Assembly (NCBI GenBank): GCA_907165275.2 | Contig: OU015664.1 | Location: 9,014,001 to 9,078,000, forward strand | Source of the DNA: Zygaena filipendulae | Taxonomy: Eukaryota; Arthropoda; Insecta; Lepidoptera; Zygaenidae | Length of the DNA stretch: 64,000 nt | Reading direction: 5' to 3' | In this document: positions 55,320 to 64,000 of the stretch, piece after piece | Layout of the letters: each line of letters begins with the position of its first letter | How positions within the stretch are numbered: the first letter of the stretch is position 1 | The notes under the pieces: model-generated | Seen by the model: only the letters and a program-made list of their open reading frames with translations | Databases searched by the model: none | What the model was told of the DNA's origin: nothing | Made by a program: the position numbers and the translations under genes

Positions 55320-57075
55320 ACTACTAGCTGTGCCCCGCGTGAGTTTCGGAATTCCCGCAGTAACTCCAAAATAGTTTACTCCTTATAACATCAACTAATT
55401 AGCAATGAAAGTCTCGTCAAAATTGGCCCAACCGTTTCCCCGCGTGAGTTTCAGAATTCCCGCAGGAACTTCTTTTTTTCCTAGAATAAAAATATCTTAA
55501 GTTACTCCATAAAACATCAACTATTTGCCAGTGATAGTCTCGATAAAATCAGTCCAGCCGTTTCAGAGATTAGCTGGAACAGACAGACAGACAAACAAAA
55601 AAAATAGATTTTTTTATTTAAGTACCGTATATAAGTAACTTTCATATGTATTTTGTAAAAAGTTGCTACGAACAAACACTTCAATTTTGTTTATATTTAT
55701 GTGAATAGATGTATAAACTAGCTATTCCTCACGGTTTGACCCGCTATAATATAAGAGCGGGAAACGCGGGCATAAATGTGCCCTATGTCCTTTCTTGTAC
55801 CACTTGACCTTTTAATAACCTCCATTGTGCTCGAATAGTGAAAAATCATAAAGAATCTATTTAATAAACTACCCTAAATATCACAGAACTGGGTGAAACA
55901 GATACCGCTTAGCAAGAGGCGTCAATATACATACATGTATCTATTACCTTTGGTAGGTATTGGTAGCCACATTCACCCTACATGCGAGTATACGTAGCGC
56001 ATGAACATAATGTTAACATAGCCTTAAACAGGAAGTAGAAGTCTGCCTGTTCTTCCGGTGTAAGCGACAATTCATTCATCGGATATAACGAATAGGGGCC
56101 ATGATTTATTATTAAAAGCATACGGAAGAAAATTTATGTATATAGGGGATGGCACCATTCATTATCAATTGGAAACGTGTTCTTACTCACTATTATATTT
56201 ACCGTCCATTTTTTAATTTCCAGTCCATTGAGAATTATGATAGTATTAATTTGAATAAGAACTTGTGTTTTTCGGTATTAAATGTATGAATTAATTACGG
56301 CATAAGCTGACACGTAATTTATGGACTTTTTTTTAATATAGAAAAGGCAAATAAATATTATTATACACTAACTGTGCCCCGCGGTTGCATCTGCGTGAGT
56401 TTCAGAATTGCCGCAGGAACTATGTTTTTTCTAAAATTAAAGTGGCCTAAGTTACTTTTGTTACATTAGCTACTTGCCAGAGAAAGTTCCGTTAATATTG
56501 GCCCTGCCGTTTCAGAGATTGGCGGAAACAAACAGACAGACAGATTATTTTTTATGTACTTTCATATGCATTTTATGAAAAGCTGTTAATTTGGAGTTCC
56601 AAACAGAAACTTCAATTTTATTTATATGTTGAATGAAATCTTATTATTCATTCGGTTTTACGTAAAAAGTAAAAGGAGTGTGAATTATTCAAATTAGGTA
56701 GATCCGTATTCCGTACTTGTTGGAACGAGTATAACGTACTTTGTTAAAAAAAGTTAAGTAGGTATAGTCAGGGAATATACTAGCTGTTCCAACGCGGTTT
56801 CATCCGAGGCCATATTGAAATTGCCTATAGGAAACTGTATTGGGATAAGGCTAAGATATTCTCGACCCAAATTATTATTAACTAGATGTGCCCCGCGGTT
56901 TCACCCGCGGTAATTTCGGAGTTCCCGCGAGAATTCCGGGACAAAAGTACACCGTGTCCTTCTCTGTACCCCTGACAACGTGCACGCCAAATTAAATCCA
57001 AATCCGTTTGGCCGTTTTTGTGGGATTGAGTAACAAACATCCAAACATCCACATTTTCACATTTATAATATTAAG
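55320..57075 (+). repeat. Series of degenerate short repeats
   Basis: Heads near 55325 (CTGTGCCCCGCGTGAGTTTC), 55435, 55725, 56368 (CTGTGCCCCGCGGTTGCATC), 56782 and 56882 (GTGCCCCGCGGTTTCACCCG). Only the last, 56880-57075, is near complete, with an ATAATATTAAGTAGGAT end. A GTGAGTTTC-type head marks another subfamily, also seen at 54410. Confidence 0.65.
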
Positions 57076-57249
57076 TAGGATTAGTAGGATAACCGAGAAC
57101 CTATGAAATTGCTTGTATCATAGATAATCTGTACATTAGAGTCACCCCGTCTATCATGCGATTTGTATACATATATGTTTAAAACGTAGTTAAGTTTTTT
57201 TATGTTCCGGTATTGTAACTGTACTAGTCTATAGATTAGGTTTTTTAAA

Positions 57250-57440
57250 AATGTAAAAGTTTGAATGGATGGATGTTTTGTTAATTACTCAGTCACCCTA
57301 GAACAGCTGAAGGGAATTGAATAGAATTTAGCACAGAGATGGATTATGGTATAGCCTGGAATAGGACATAGCGTGCCTTTTATCTTGGAATTCCCACGGG
57401 ATCTCCAAAATTGACGCGGATGAAACCTCGGGTAACAGTT
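57250..57440 (-). repeat. Short repeat, minus strand
   Basis: Body GGAATTCCCACGGGATCTCC and head GATGAAACCTCGGGTAACAG; it ends immediately before family C copy 2. Confidence 0.6.
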
Positions 57441-57448
57441 AGTACGTT

Positions 57449-57697
57449 TTATAATTGGACGCAGATAAGCAATAACATGTTAACCCACAAACTTAAGTTA
57501 TTGATTCAGAACGATTTATTGAGAGTTAGGGAACGTTTTTTAATTATGTGTTTACATTATTACATTGCTTAAATATGTAACTAAATATTTAACATAAAAA
57601 ATGTTGACACATAATGTCGCTACACTTTTAAAACACGTTTTACTCAAAATTTCTCCAGTGTGGGTTAACACACTATTGCTTATCTATGTCCAATTAA
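57449..57697. mobile_element. MITE family C (copy 2)
   Basis: Starts TTATAATTGGACGCAGATAA and ends CTTATCTATGTCCAATTAA. Interior GTTAACCCACA and TGTGGGTTAAC are in inverted orientation. Inverted relative to 53114-53367. Confidence 0.7.
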
Positions 57698-57699
57698 TT

Positions 57700-58555
57700 G
57701 AAATGAAATGAATTGAAATGAATTTATTGAATAAACTTCGTTACTTATCTCTAACACAAAGAGCTGCTGGCTTCTGATGTAGGATAAACCTGTGATTCAG
57801 AAGCCATCGTTTATTAGGTATATTCTTCTAAGCGGTAAAACATGACACAAATTATGTAGGTACTTCAACAAAACAGCGAAATGAACGTTTGAATGTATTC
57901 TAATCTCTCGTTAATCTTTCAAGTCGGCGACGCGACGCCCCTCGGTCAAACTGTGATTAATGCGACGAGCATCTGCTGACATAGATAAAAAAGAGACGAG
58001 TAAACGACCGACCGCTCTATCGACTATGTTTTTTTTAGCAAACACCACGGATAAGTTTGCACTGTGCAAGTATAAAACTCAAACATTCTTCCAACGGAGT
58101 TTTAATTTGTCTTCTCTGTTCAATTTCTCTCTCGGAAGAGAGGATGGTCTTTTTCTCTTGACCCATAGGAAGGGCTACGTCACGTGGTAATAGAAAAAAG
58201 TGTTGTAAAAGTATAAAGTTAGATTTTTATTGATAGTTAGATTTCAGTTTTTAATAGTTTTATTCATAGTTTGACCAGAGTCACAGAAAATATAATATTT
58301 CACAGTTCACCTGATGTCAAGTGATGGTGTGGTCGAAGATTATGGATAACTCTTATGTTAGCCTGAAATGTCAGAACTGCTGTTCTGCTGTCAGAACACA
58401 TTATAGGTATTAAGCGACAGATTTTCAACTAGAAGTTTGTAATTCTATCTCGTCTTACTAAACGAAACCATGCTAAGGTATGCTCACGATGAAGTTCACC
58501 GACAACTCAAGCTCATTATTAATTGGGATCCCTGTCAGGGGCGACAGCGTGTAGT
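57700..58555. other. Intergenic DNA, no gene seen
   Basis: Contains an ATGAAATGAATTGAAATGAA-type imperfect repeat at its start and short ORFs without motifs. Confidence 0.35.
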
Positions 58556-58559
58556 ATGT

Positions 58560-58755
58560 AAAAATTTAATGAAGTTTCACCCGCTTTAATTTTGGAGTAT
58601 CCGCAGGAATTCCAGGAAAAAAATTACCCTTCATCCTTTTCTGTACCCCTGACAACGTACATGCAAAATTTCATGATGATCGGTGGAGCCGTTAAGGCGT
58701 GAAAGCGTAACAAACAAACAAACAAACTCTTTTTCGCATTTATAATGGGTAAGGA
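58560..58755 (+). repeat. Short interspersed repeat
   Basis: Head GTTTCACCCGCTTTAATTTT, middle ACCCCTGACAACGTACATGC, (CAAA)n at 58710-58727, tail TTTATAATGGGTAAGGAT. Same subfamily as 16830-17035. Confidence 0.7.
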
Positions 58756-59274
58756 TTTATACGCGCTCATTTTTTCTTTCACCACACTGAATACTTAGAA
58801 AGAAATAAAGAAAGAAAAGGAGTTTATTGCTCCCTATTAAAAAAAAGTACAATAAAAAATAGTATGCAATTATACATTTAAAAACAATTTAACAAATATC
58901 CTGAAGGAAATATAGAAGAGTGTGCTGTGTGGGGGCCAATCGGTCGATGTCCCAGCATTAAATGCTTCAGTAAATGTACTTTTAATATGGTACTACTGAG
59001 TAGTATGCATAGCGAAACTTGTCCGATAGAATGATGCGAGTTCAAATTGATATGACCATAGTTATCTCGTTCCGAGTTAGCGTTAGGGTATTCGATTTAA
59101 CTTGCACAATTGGATAAGGGATGACGACGTACGCGTGTGGTCGTCGTCGTGGAACTAACGAACCACTCTTGTGGAGGTCTTTTGAAGTGGAACTGCTTGT
59201 ATAATAATGATAGATCTATAAGTTTTACAAAACAGTACAATCCGCTTGTTTGTACCTACATCCAGAAAACGAGT

Positions 59275-59470
59275 AACAGAATAAAAATGTTTTAATCTGT
59301 CTGTCTGTTCACGCTTACCTCTTAAACTATTGAATGGATTTTAGAGATTAGATTAGAGTAGATTAAGCTTCTCTTGGAGTTATAGGCTTTTTTCTTTCAG
59401 GTCGGAAAAAAATTATATCGTCACGTTTTTATGTTTCTCGCGAGTGACACCGCGGGCATCAGCTAGTATG
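59275..59470 (-). repeat. Short repeat, minus strand, degenerate
   Basis: CTGTCTGTTCACGCTTACCT near the tail side, GAGTGACACCGCGGGCATCA at the head (59443-59462). Confidence 0.5.
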
Positions 59471-59690
59471 GGATGAGCTTTACACCGTCCGCGACCCAAT
59501 TAGTCTTAATATCGACAGTTCCGACCGTCTCTCACAAAGGTATTATATGTCCTAACACCGATTTAATCAATGTCCACGTAATAACTAGTCTACCCTTTGT
59601 TACAAGATATTAACTTGATTGGATTAGTACTGAGTAATGGCGATTGGAAACATTGTTATTCCACTCACTCTTGACAGCGTTGGTCTAAGT

Positions 59691-60005
59691 GCCAACCCAC
59701 ACGATGCGGTGCGGCGCCGCACTCCAAACCGTTTCGCCGCATGCATGGGCGACCACACGGGCAGCGCGGCGCCGCAGCGGCGACAAAAAGAGTAGGCATG
59801 CCCATCGCTACGTGGCAGAACAGGACAAACAACAGCGAGCCGCTTACTCCCCTCCCCGCCTCGTCTCTACTCCGAAGCGAGCGCGGCGCGGCGCCGGAGC
59901 GCGCCGCAAGGCGCCGTGTGGCCACAACGCATTTTTGTATGTAATATACAGCAGCGGCGCCGCTCAGGCGCCTGACCTGAGCCGCACCGCACCGTGTGGG
60001 TTGGC
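59691..60005. mobile_element. GC-rich TIR element
   Basis: TIRs GCCAACCCACACGATGCGGT and complement (ACCGCACCGTGTGGGTTGGC) run about 28 bp. They are flanked by TCTAAG on both sides (59684-59689, 60006-60011), a 6-7 bp duplication. The interior is rich in GGCGCC palindromes and CpG, in sharp contrast to the AT-rich surroundings. No transposase is present. The TIR-type element call is firm; the superfamily (perhaps hAT) is uncertain. Confidence 0.75.
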
Positions 60006-60027
60006 TCTAAGGGCGACGCCACAATCT

Positions 60028-60063
60028 CGGCGGCGGCGGCGGTGGTGGCGGCGGCGGCGGCGG
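60028..60063. repeat. (GGC)n microsatellite
   Basis: GCGGCGGCGG run with one GGTGGTGG interruption, adjoining the GC-rich TIR element. Confidence 0.85.
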
Positions 60064-60117
60064 CAAAAACAAATGGTAGACAACATAAGAAGTGGTTGAG
60101 CCAGGTGTCGCAGGTTC

Positions 60118-60935
60118 CCCCCCGAATTGGGTCCTCGCCTTGTCGTGGCGGAGGGGCTCTAGTAACCGTGGACTCGTCACCCACGGTGAAGCTAAGAGCG
60201 ACCCAGAGGCGGGGCCAGTATAGCCGGCGGCGCCGGTTGAGCTGCTCCCGGCGCTGCCCGGCTCGAGGCCATTGGGCCGCTTCTCCGGGTTTTCGGGGAA
60301 ACCCGTGATGAGGCGGCCCGAGTAGGTGGCGTCGTCGCCCTTCGGAGCGGCGGCGCGACTGAGGCGGGCTGCGGTGGCTCGGGGAGCACCGCGGCTGAGG
60401 GTTAGAGGCCGTGGAGATGTTTTTCCTCTGCGGCCTCGACGGGGCCGCCCCGGTGATTGGCGGCGTGGAGGGGCTGCGGGGGGAGGGGAGTGCTGGCACG
60501 GAGCTAGTCGGCCCTCCTCACCCTCTGCGGCCGTCGTGGCTGGCGGCGGGGCCACTGACCCGACCCGTCGCAGGGGGCCTTGGGCGCCGGTCATGGGCCC
60601 GACCGGCGTCCTTTGCACAAGGTCCCCGAGAAGGAGGAGGACGGCGGTGCGTCGCGTGTTCCGGCGCATCGTCGTCTTTCTGAGGGGCACTCGTGCCCCT
60701 CGAGGAGGAGCCCGGTGACGGGCTGGCGCTGCCGGGGCTGCGGAGCATGCGAGAGCGATTCCCGTGGCCCCGGCGCTAGGCGCGGAGGAGGAACACCCCA
60801 AGGTTTTTAGTGGGTAGCATCCCCGCCCTTCTCAGGGCGGGTTGCCCTTATCAGGGCAGAGTCCCACATAACCATCGCCCCGGCCCGGGGGCGGTGGTAT
60901 GCATAAAGCATTTTCCCTGGGTCAAAAAAAAAAAA
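60118..60935 (+). mobile_element. Poly(A)-tailed GC-rich retro-insertion with 14-bp TSD
   Basis: GGTGTCGCAGGTTC occurs at 60104-60117 and again at 60936-60949, just after a 12-base A run (60924-60935). These are the hallmarks of target-primed retrotransposition on the + strand. The 818-bp body is strongly GC-rich and ends GGTATGCATAAAGCATTTTC. Long frames on both strands are a by-product of composition. None shows a protein domain I recognise, so this may be the 3' end of a non-LTR element (R1-like GC-rich types are possible) or a retrocopied RNA. Confidence 0.8.
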
Positions 60936-61016
60936 GGTGTCGCAGGTTCGATTTCCGGACGAGAGTGAACATTTACAGGAGGTCAAACGTGGTACATATT
61001 GAAGGAAGGTACCTAT

Positions 61017-61210
61017 TCAGTATTCGATTCCCGTTTCAAATAATTAAAAACAAAGTTAATTTTTGACGTACAAATACATATATTGATTAGTCGACGCGAC
61101 GCCAATGGATCATGCCCTGAGTTTCATTTAACGTCCCTTTCCTTTGTATTGTCATTGACTCATCGACAAAATACATAAGGGTGATTTACCCACGTAAATC
61201 TATTTTGGTT
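61017..61210 (+). repeat. Interspersed repeat paired with 1346-1560
   Basis: Follows a B-box-like GGTTCGATTTCC at 60945-60956 and shares GATTCCCGTTTCAAATAATT, GTCCCTTTCCTTTGT and TTACCCACGT blocks with the first copy. Confidence 0.45.
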
Positions 61211-61389
61211 TTGTCGTGAGCAATAAAACTTGAATAAAACTATGATCTCTTATAACATTGCATCGTAGATGATCTACGAAAAATATAATAAAATATAATT
61301 GGGCGATGGGCCTACGCACCGAAGACATGCTACGAACCGTTATTCGATAATTATATACCTACCCGTCAACTTCATATTGCATCATAGCA

Positions 61390-61690
61390 ATGACACTCAG
61401 GACCACTGCAGCTTCCTATAAGTGAAAGAATTTTCAAAATTGGTTCAGTAGATCCGAAGATTACCCACTACAACGTCACAAACTCACAAACCCACAAACT
61501 CACAAACTTTTGCTCTTTATAATATTAGTATAGATATAGAATGTCTTTGCGCGGTAATTTCGGAGTCTCCGCGGGAACTCCAGGATAAAATATAGATATA
61601 ATAAACCTTCCTTATGAATCACCGCATGAAAATCCGTTGCGTAGTTCTTAGCATACATAGGGACAGACAGACGCGGGAAGCGACTTTGTT
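61390..61690. repeat. Short-repeat fragments
   Basis: A tail-side fragment at 61390-61535 (GACACTCAGGACCACTGCAG to ATATTAGTATAGAT) is followed by a degenerate core at 61553-61590 (GGTAATTTCGGAGTCTCCGC). Confidence 0.6.
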
Positions 61691-61699
61691 TTACACTAT

Positions 61700-62828
61700 G
61701 TAGTGACTTAAACGTCTGAGTTCCAACATACTTAGGCAACTTGTCATAATGTTTTTTTTTTATTTCATGTTGTATAATTCTGGTAATTATATAAAAACAA
61801 GCAGCGCAAGGGTAATTAATTATTACACAACTTCGGTAACAACTTTTAAAGTGTGCTTCATTCATAATTTACCGCTACAATAAATAAATATTGGGCTTAC
61901 TGTGTCAATTGAACGCAATTTAAAGTTCGCAACGTTATTTTTCTAATTATGTTTTATTGTCACATTTTCATTCTGATGTGTTTTTAGCTATAGTCATGTT
62001 TCATATTGTATTATGTTATTTCACTTATCTCACATACATTAGCAGTAGGTAATTATAAGCAAATATATATATTATATTTAAAAAAAAACCTCTGTATTTG
62101 TAAATTTTAAAACATAAATCTGCTCTTCCTTATAAAAGTGAAAATTACTTATAAAACAATATTAGGTATAATATGAAAAAGGAGCAAAGTAGCCACTTAG
62201 GTTTTATCACAGCACTCATGATCGTATACTAATGGTAGTTTTCGTTGCTTGAAAATGTTGCCAATATGTGAAAAGTTAATAGAAAATCCCGAATTTTTTT
62301 TATCTAAACTCTAAGGTTGATTTTGTAGAATAAAAAAAAATGTTACAACTTTTTTTCCAAGTCCATGTTGAACTTTATGTGATGTCAACGGAAAAAAAGA
62401 ATGAAAATTTTATCAGAGCAGTCATTATGCGTCTCAGTTATCTATACCTATATAATATGCACTGACAAAATTTTTCCGTCTCATCTTAACAAAAAGCGTT
62501 TTTCCTTTTCATCTCCACTGACGATAACCCTGTCCGCACCAATTAACGTCGCCACAAACAGTATTAATCCATGACAAAAGGATGTCAAGCAGTAAAGATA
62601 AAACGTACGGCCCGACGGAAGGGATGCGAATCGGCATATAGCAGGCTTACTGCCGTCTTTTTTCAAGATGGCTGACCTTGATTTTTTTTCTCAATATTAT
62701 CATTATTAGGTTATCGGATAATTTATTTTAATTTTTTTAGTGCTGTATTAAAACAAACTTAATTCTGTTTGACTATTATTTTAAAAAAGTTTTTTGCATT
62801 AATCATACAAATGGAAAGCTCAGTGCCT
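61700..62828. other. Intergenic DNA, no gene seen
   Basis: AT-rich with short motif-free ORFs. Confidence 0.35.
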
Positions 62829-63100
62829 AGGGGCGTTCAAGTATTGCGTAACACAATTTTTGTAGTTTTTTGACCTTCCCTCCCCATGTAACGCGTCGCG
62901 ACATTTTTCTGTATCCCCCTCCCCCCTAGTATAACGTTACGTAACCACCAAATAACCATTTTAACCTAAAAGTCAAAATTATGTGGCGTAAAGAGTTTTT
63001 TTTATTACTATCGCAGTAATAAAAAAACTATATAAAAAAAACGTGTTGCGTAACGTATCGTAACGTTATACAAGACCCCCCCAAGCCCCCTACAAACATG
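62829..63100. repeat. Repeat with GTAACGTTACG motifs and C-runs
   Basis: GGGGCGTTCAAGTATTGCGT at the start, AGTATAACGTTACGTAACCA at 62928-62947 and GTTGCGTAACGTATCGTAAC near 63045 with CCCCCC runs. The halves are related in inverted orientation, which suggests a palindromic mobile element. Confidence 0.45.
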
Positions 63101-63454
63101 GCTATTTTGAAATGATATACAACCTCGTGTTTGTGTGTGTTTTCATGTAAATAAACGTTTTACCTCTTAATGTATAAATAGGTAATAGGTAAAAACCTAC
63201 GTATACCAGCCTGGAAATGACACTAAAGCAAGGTCATTCAAGACGGCAATCTATTAATCACCAAGTCAAAAACCAGGTTGCTTGCAGTTTTGCTCGCTTC
63301 CGCGGCCGTGCTCGGGACTTAATGAAACTACGCTAATGAAACTGCCTTTGTATGCTCAAATTAAAAACACTTGACAGGTGTTGGGTACTGTAAGGAAGGA
63401 GACAAAAATGATCAGTACAGAAAAAGGGACAATCACGCCGTTACCATCCTTACA

Positions 63455-63860
63455 TCTTAATCTAATATATATAAATCACGTGTCACGTTGTTTGTCCGCG
63501 ATGGACTCCGATACTACTGAACGGATTTTGATAAAATTTGGCAACCATCTATAATATGGTTCAACTTAAAAGATAGGATAGTTTTTATCCCGGAATTCCC
63601 TCGGGAACTGAAGGACATAGTGTACTTTTTCCCGCAACCTCCGCGGGAACTCCGAAATTACCGCGGATGAAATCCCCGCCTCGTTTATCTGTCTTTCTGT
63701 TCGCGATAAACTCAAAAAATACCGAATCGATTTTCATGCGGTTTTCACCAACAAGAGGCCTTCCTTATAGGCCTTATACATACGTATACTTTATTCTGGA
63801 ATTTCCGAGGGAACATCGAAATTACCGCGGGTGGAACCGCGGGGAACAGCTAGTAGTCTA
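63455..63860 (-). repeat. Two minus-strand short repeats in tandem
   Basis: The first (63455-63680) has TCACGTGTCACGTTGTTTGT and head GCGGATGAAATCC. The second (63680-63860) has CATGCGGTTTTCACCAACAA and head GGGTGGAACCGCGGGGAACA. They belong to different subfamilies, joined head to tail. Confidence 0.75.
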
Positions 63861-64000
63861 TTCAGATTTAAGTGGTTGTTAATGTTGCTTAAAATAAAAT
63901 TAGGCTTTACTAACTATTCGTAATGTAGGTAACCAAAATAAAATTGTATTATCTTAGAAATGAGATTTCTCCATTAGTTTGCAATTTATTTATATACCTA

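Noticed and set aside
59665..60099. Frames of 86 and 136 codons over the GC-rich TIR element
   Set aside because: The element ends and duplications account for the sequence, and the frames run through the TIRs and the GGC microsatellite.
60007..60801. 264-codon and 210-codon minus-strand frames and several plus-strand frames in the GC island
   Set aside because: They overlap in all frames, are rich in Pro/Arg/Ala and have no domain. They cross the boundary of the retro-insertion and its duplication, so they are composition artefacts.
61500..61865. 121-codon minus-strand frame
   Set aside because: Its C-terminal part is translated from the short interspersed repeat (61500-61600), so it is a chance frame.
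1..64000. CRISPR arrays, operons or bacterial systems
   Set aside because: The repeats are dispersed or long-unit tandem, codon and composition features are insect-like, and no prokaryotic gene is present.

Overview
This window looks like AT-rich, gene-poor nuclear DNA of a moth or butterfly. The assignment rests on the repeats: dozens of copies of the short repeat that opens CTAGCTGT-CCCGCGGTTTCACCCGCG and closes in ATAATATTAGTATAGAT or TATATATATTAGA, non-LTR 3' tails ending in (TTTGAC)n or (AAAT)n, and many GTAGGTAC-type tracts. The species cannot be named from the sequence. I found no convincing host protein-coding gene. The only cellular gene I can support is one tRNA-Thr (CGU) at 6972-7043. 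Everything else recognisable is mobile DNA, much of it nested.

Layout. 1-6970: palindromic miniature elements, a TIR element (3276-4136) with a retroelement 3' tail inside it, and short interspersed repeats. 7044-10500: more repeats and a non-LTR 3' end at 8925-9135. 10507-16395: a nearly complete but decayed DIRS-type (tyrosine-recombinase) retrotransposon. It has inverted terminal repeats, an internal complementary region that joins the complements of both ends, gag, RT/RNase H and recombinase relics, and a 5 x 136 bp minisatellite. A short-repeat cluster, a Tc1-like deletion derivative and a TIR element with a THAP-like relic lie nested in it. 16400-20540: miniature elements and SINE heads. 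20541-25485: a Ty3/gypsy element on the minus strand with LTRs I read as identical, a Trp-type primer site and a CHCC gag knuckle (CsRn1/Kabuki-like), but a broken pol.

25486-42560: mostly short repeats, several TIR or palindromic elements (36970-37056, 37792-38413 with TTAA flanks, 39574-39982, 41581-41817) and a tandem repeat with a long poly(A) run. 42572-44152: the 3' end of a non-LTR element with a 405-bp tandem duplication. 48416-52068: a non-LTR element on the minus strand with an intact 955-aa endonuclease/reverse transcriptase and an overlapping upstream ORF for a hydrophobic protein. 52500-59690: short repeats and a miniature-element family with TGGACATAGATAAGC ends. 59691-60935: a GC-rich island made of a TIR element and a poly(A)-tailed retro-insertion flanked by 14-bp duplications. 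60936-64000: repeats only.

The elements do not form a pathway. They record layered transposition: old DIRS coding sequence hit by later insertions, a very recent gypsy insertion, and a possibly competent non-LTR element. The DIRS architecture is the most notable discovery. All alignments were made by eye, so end coordinates of degenerate repeats are approximate.
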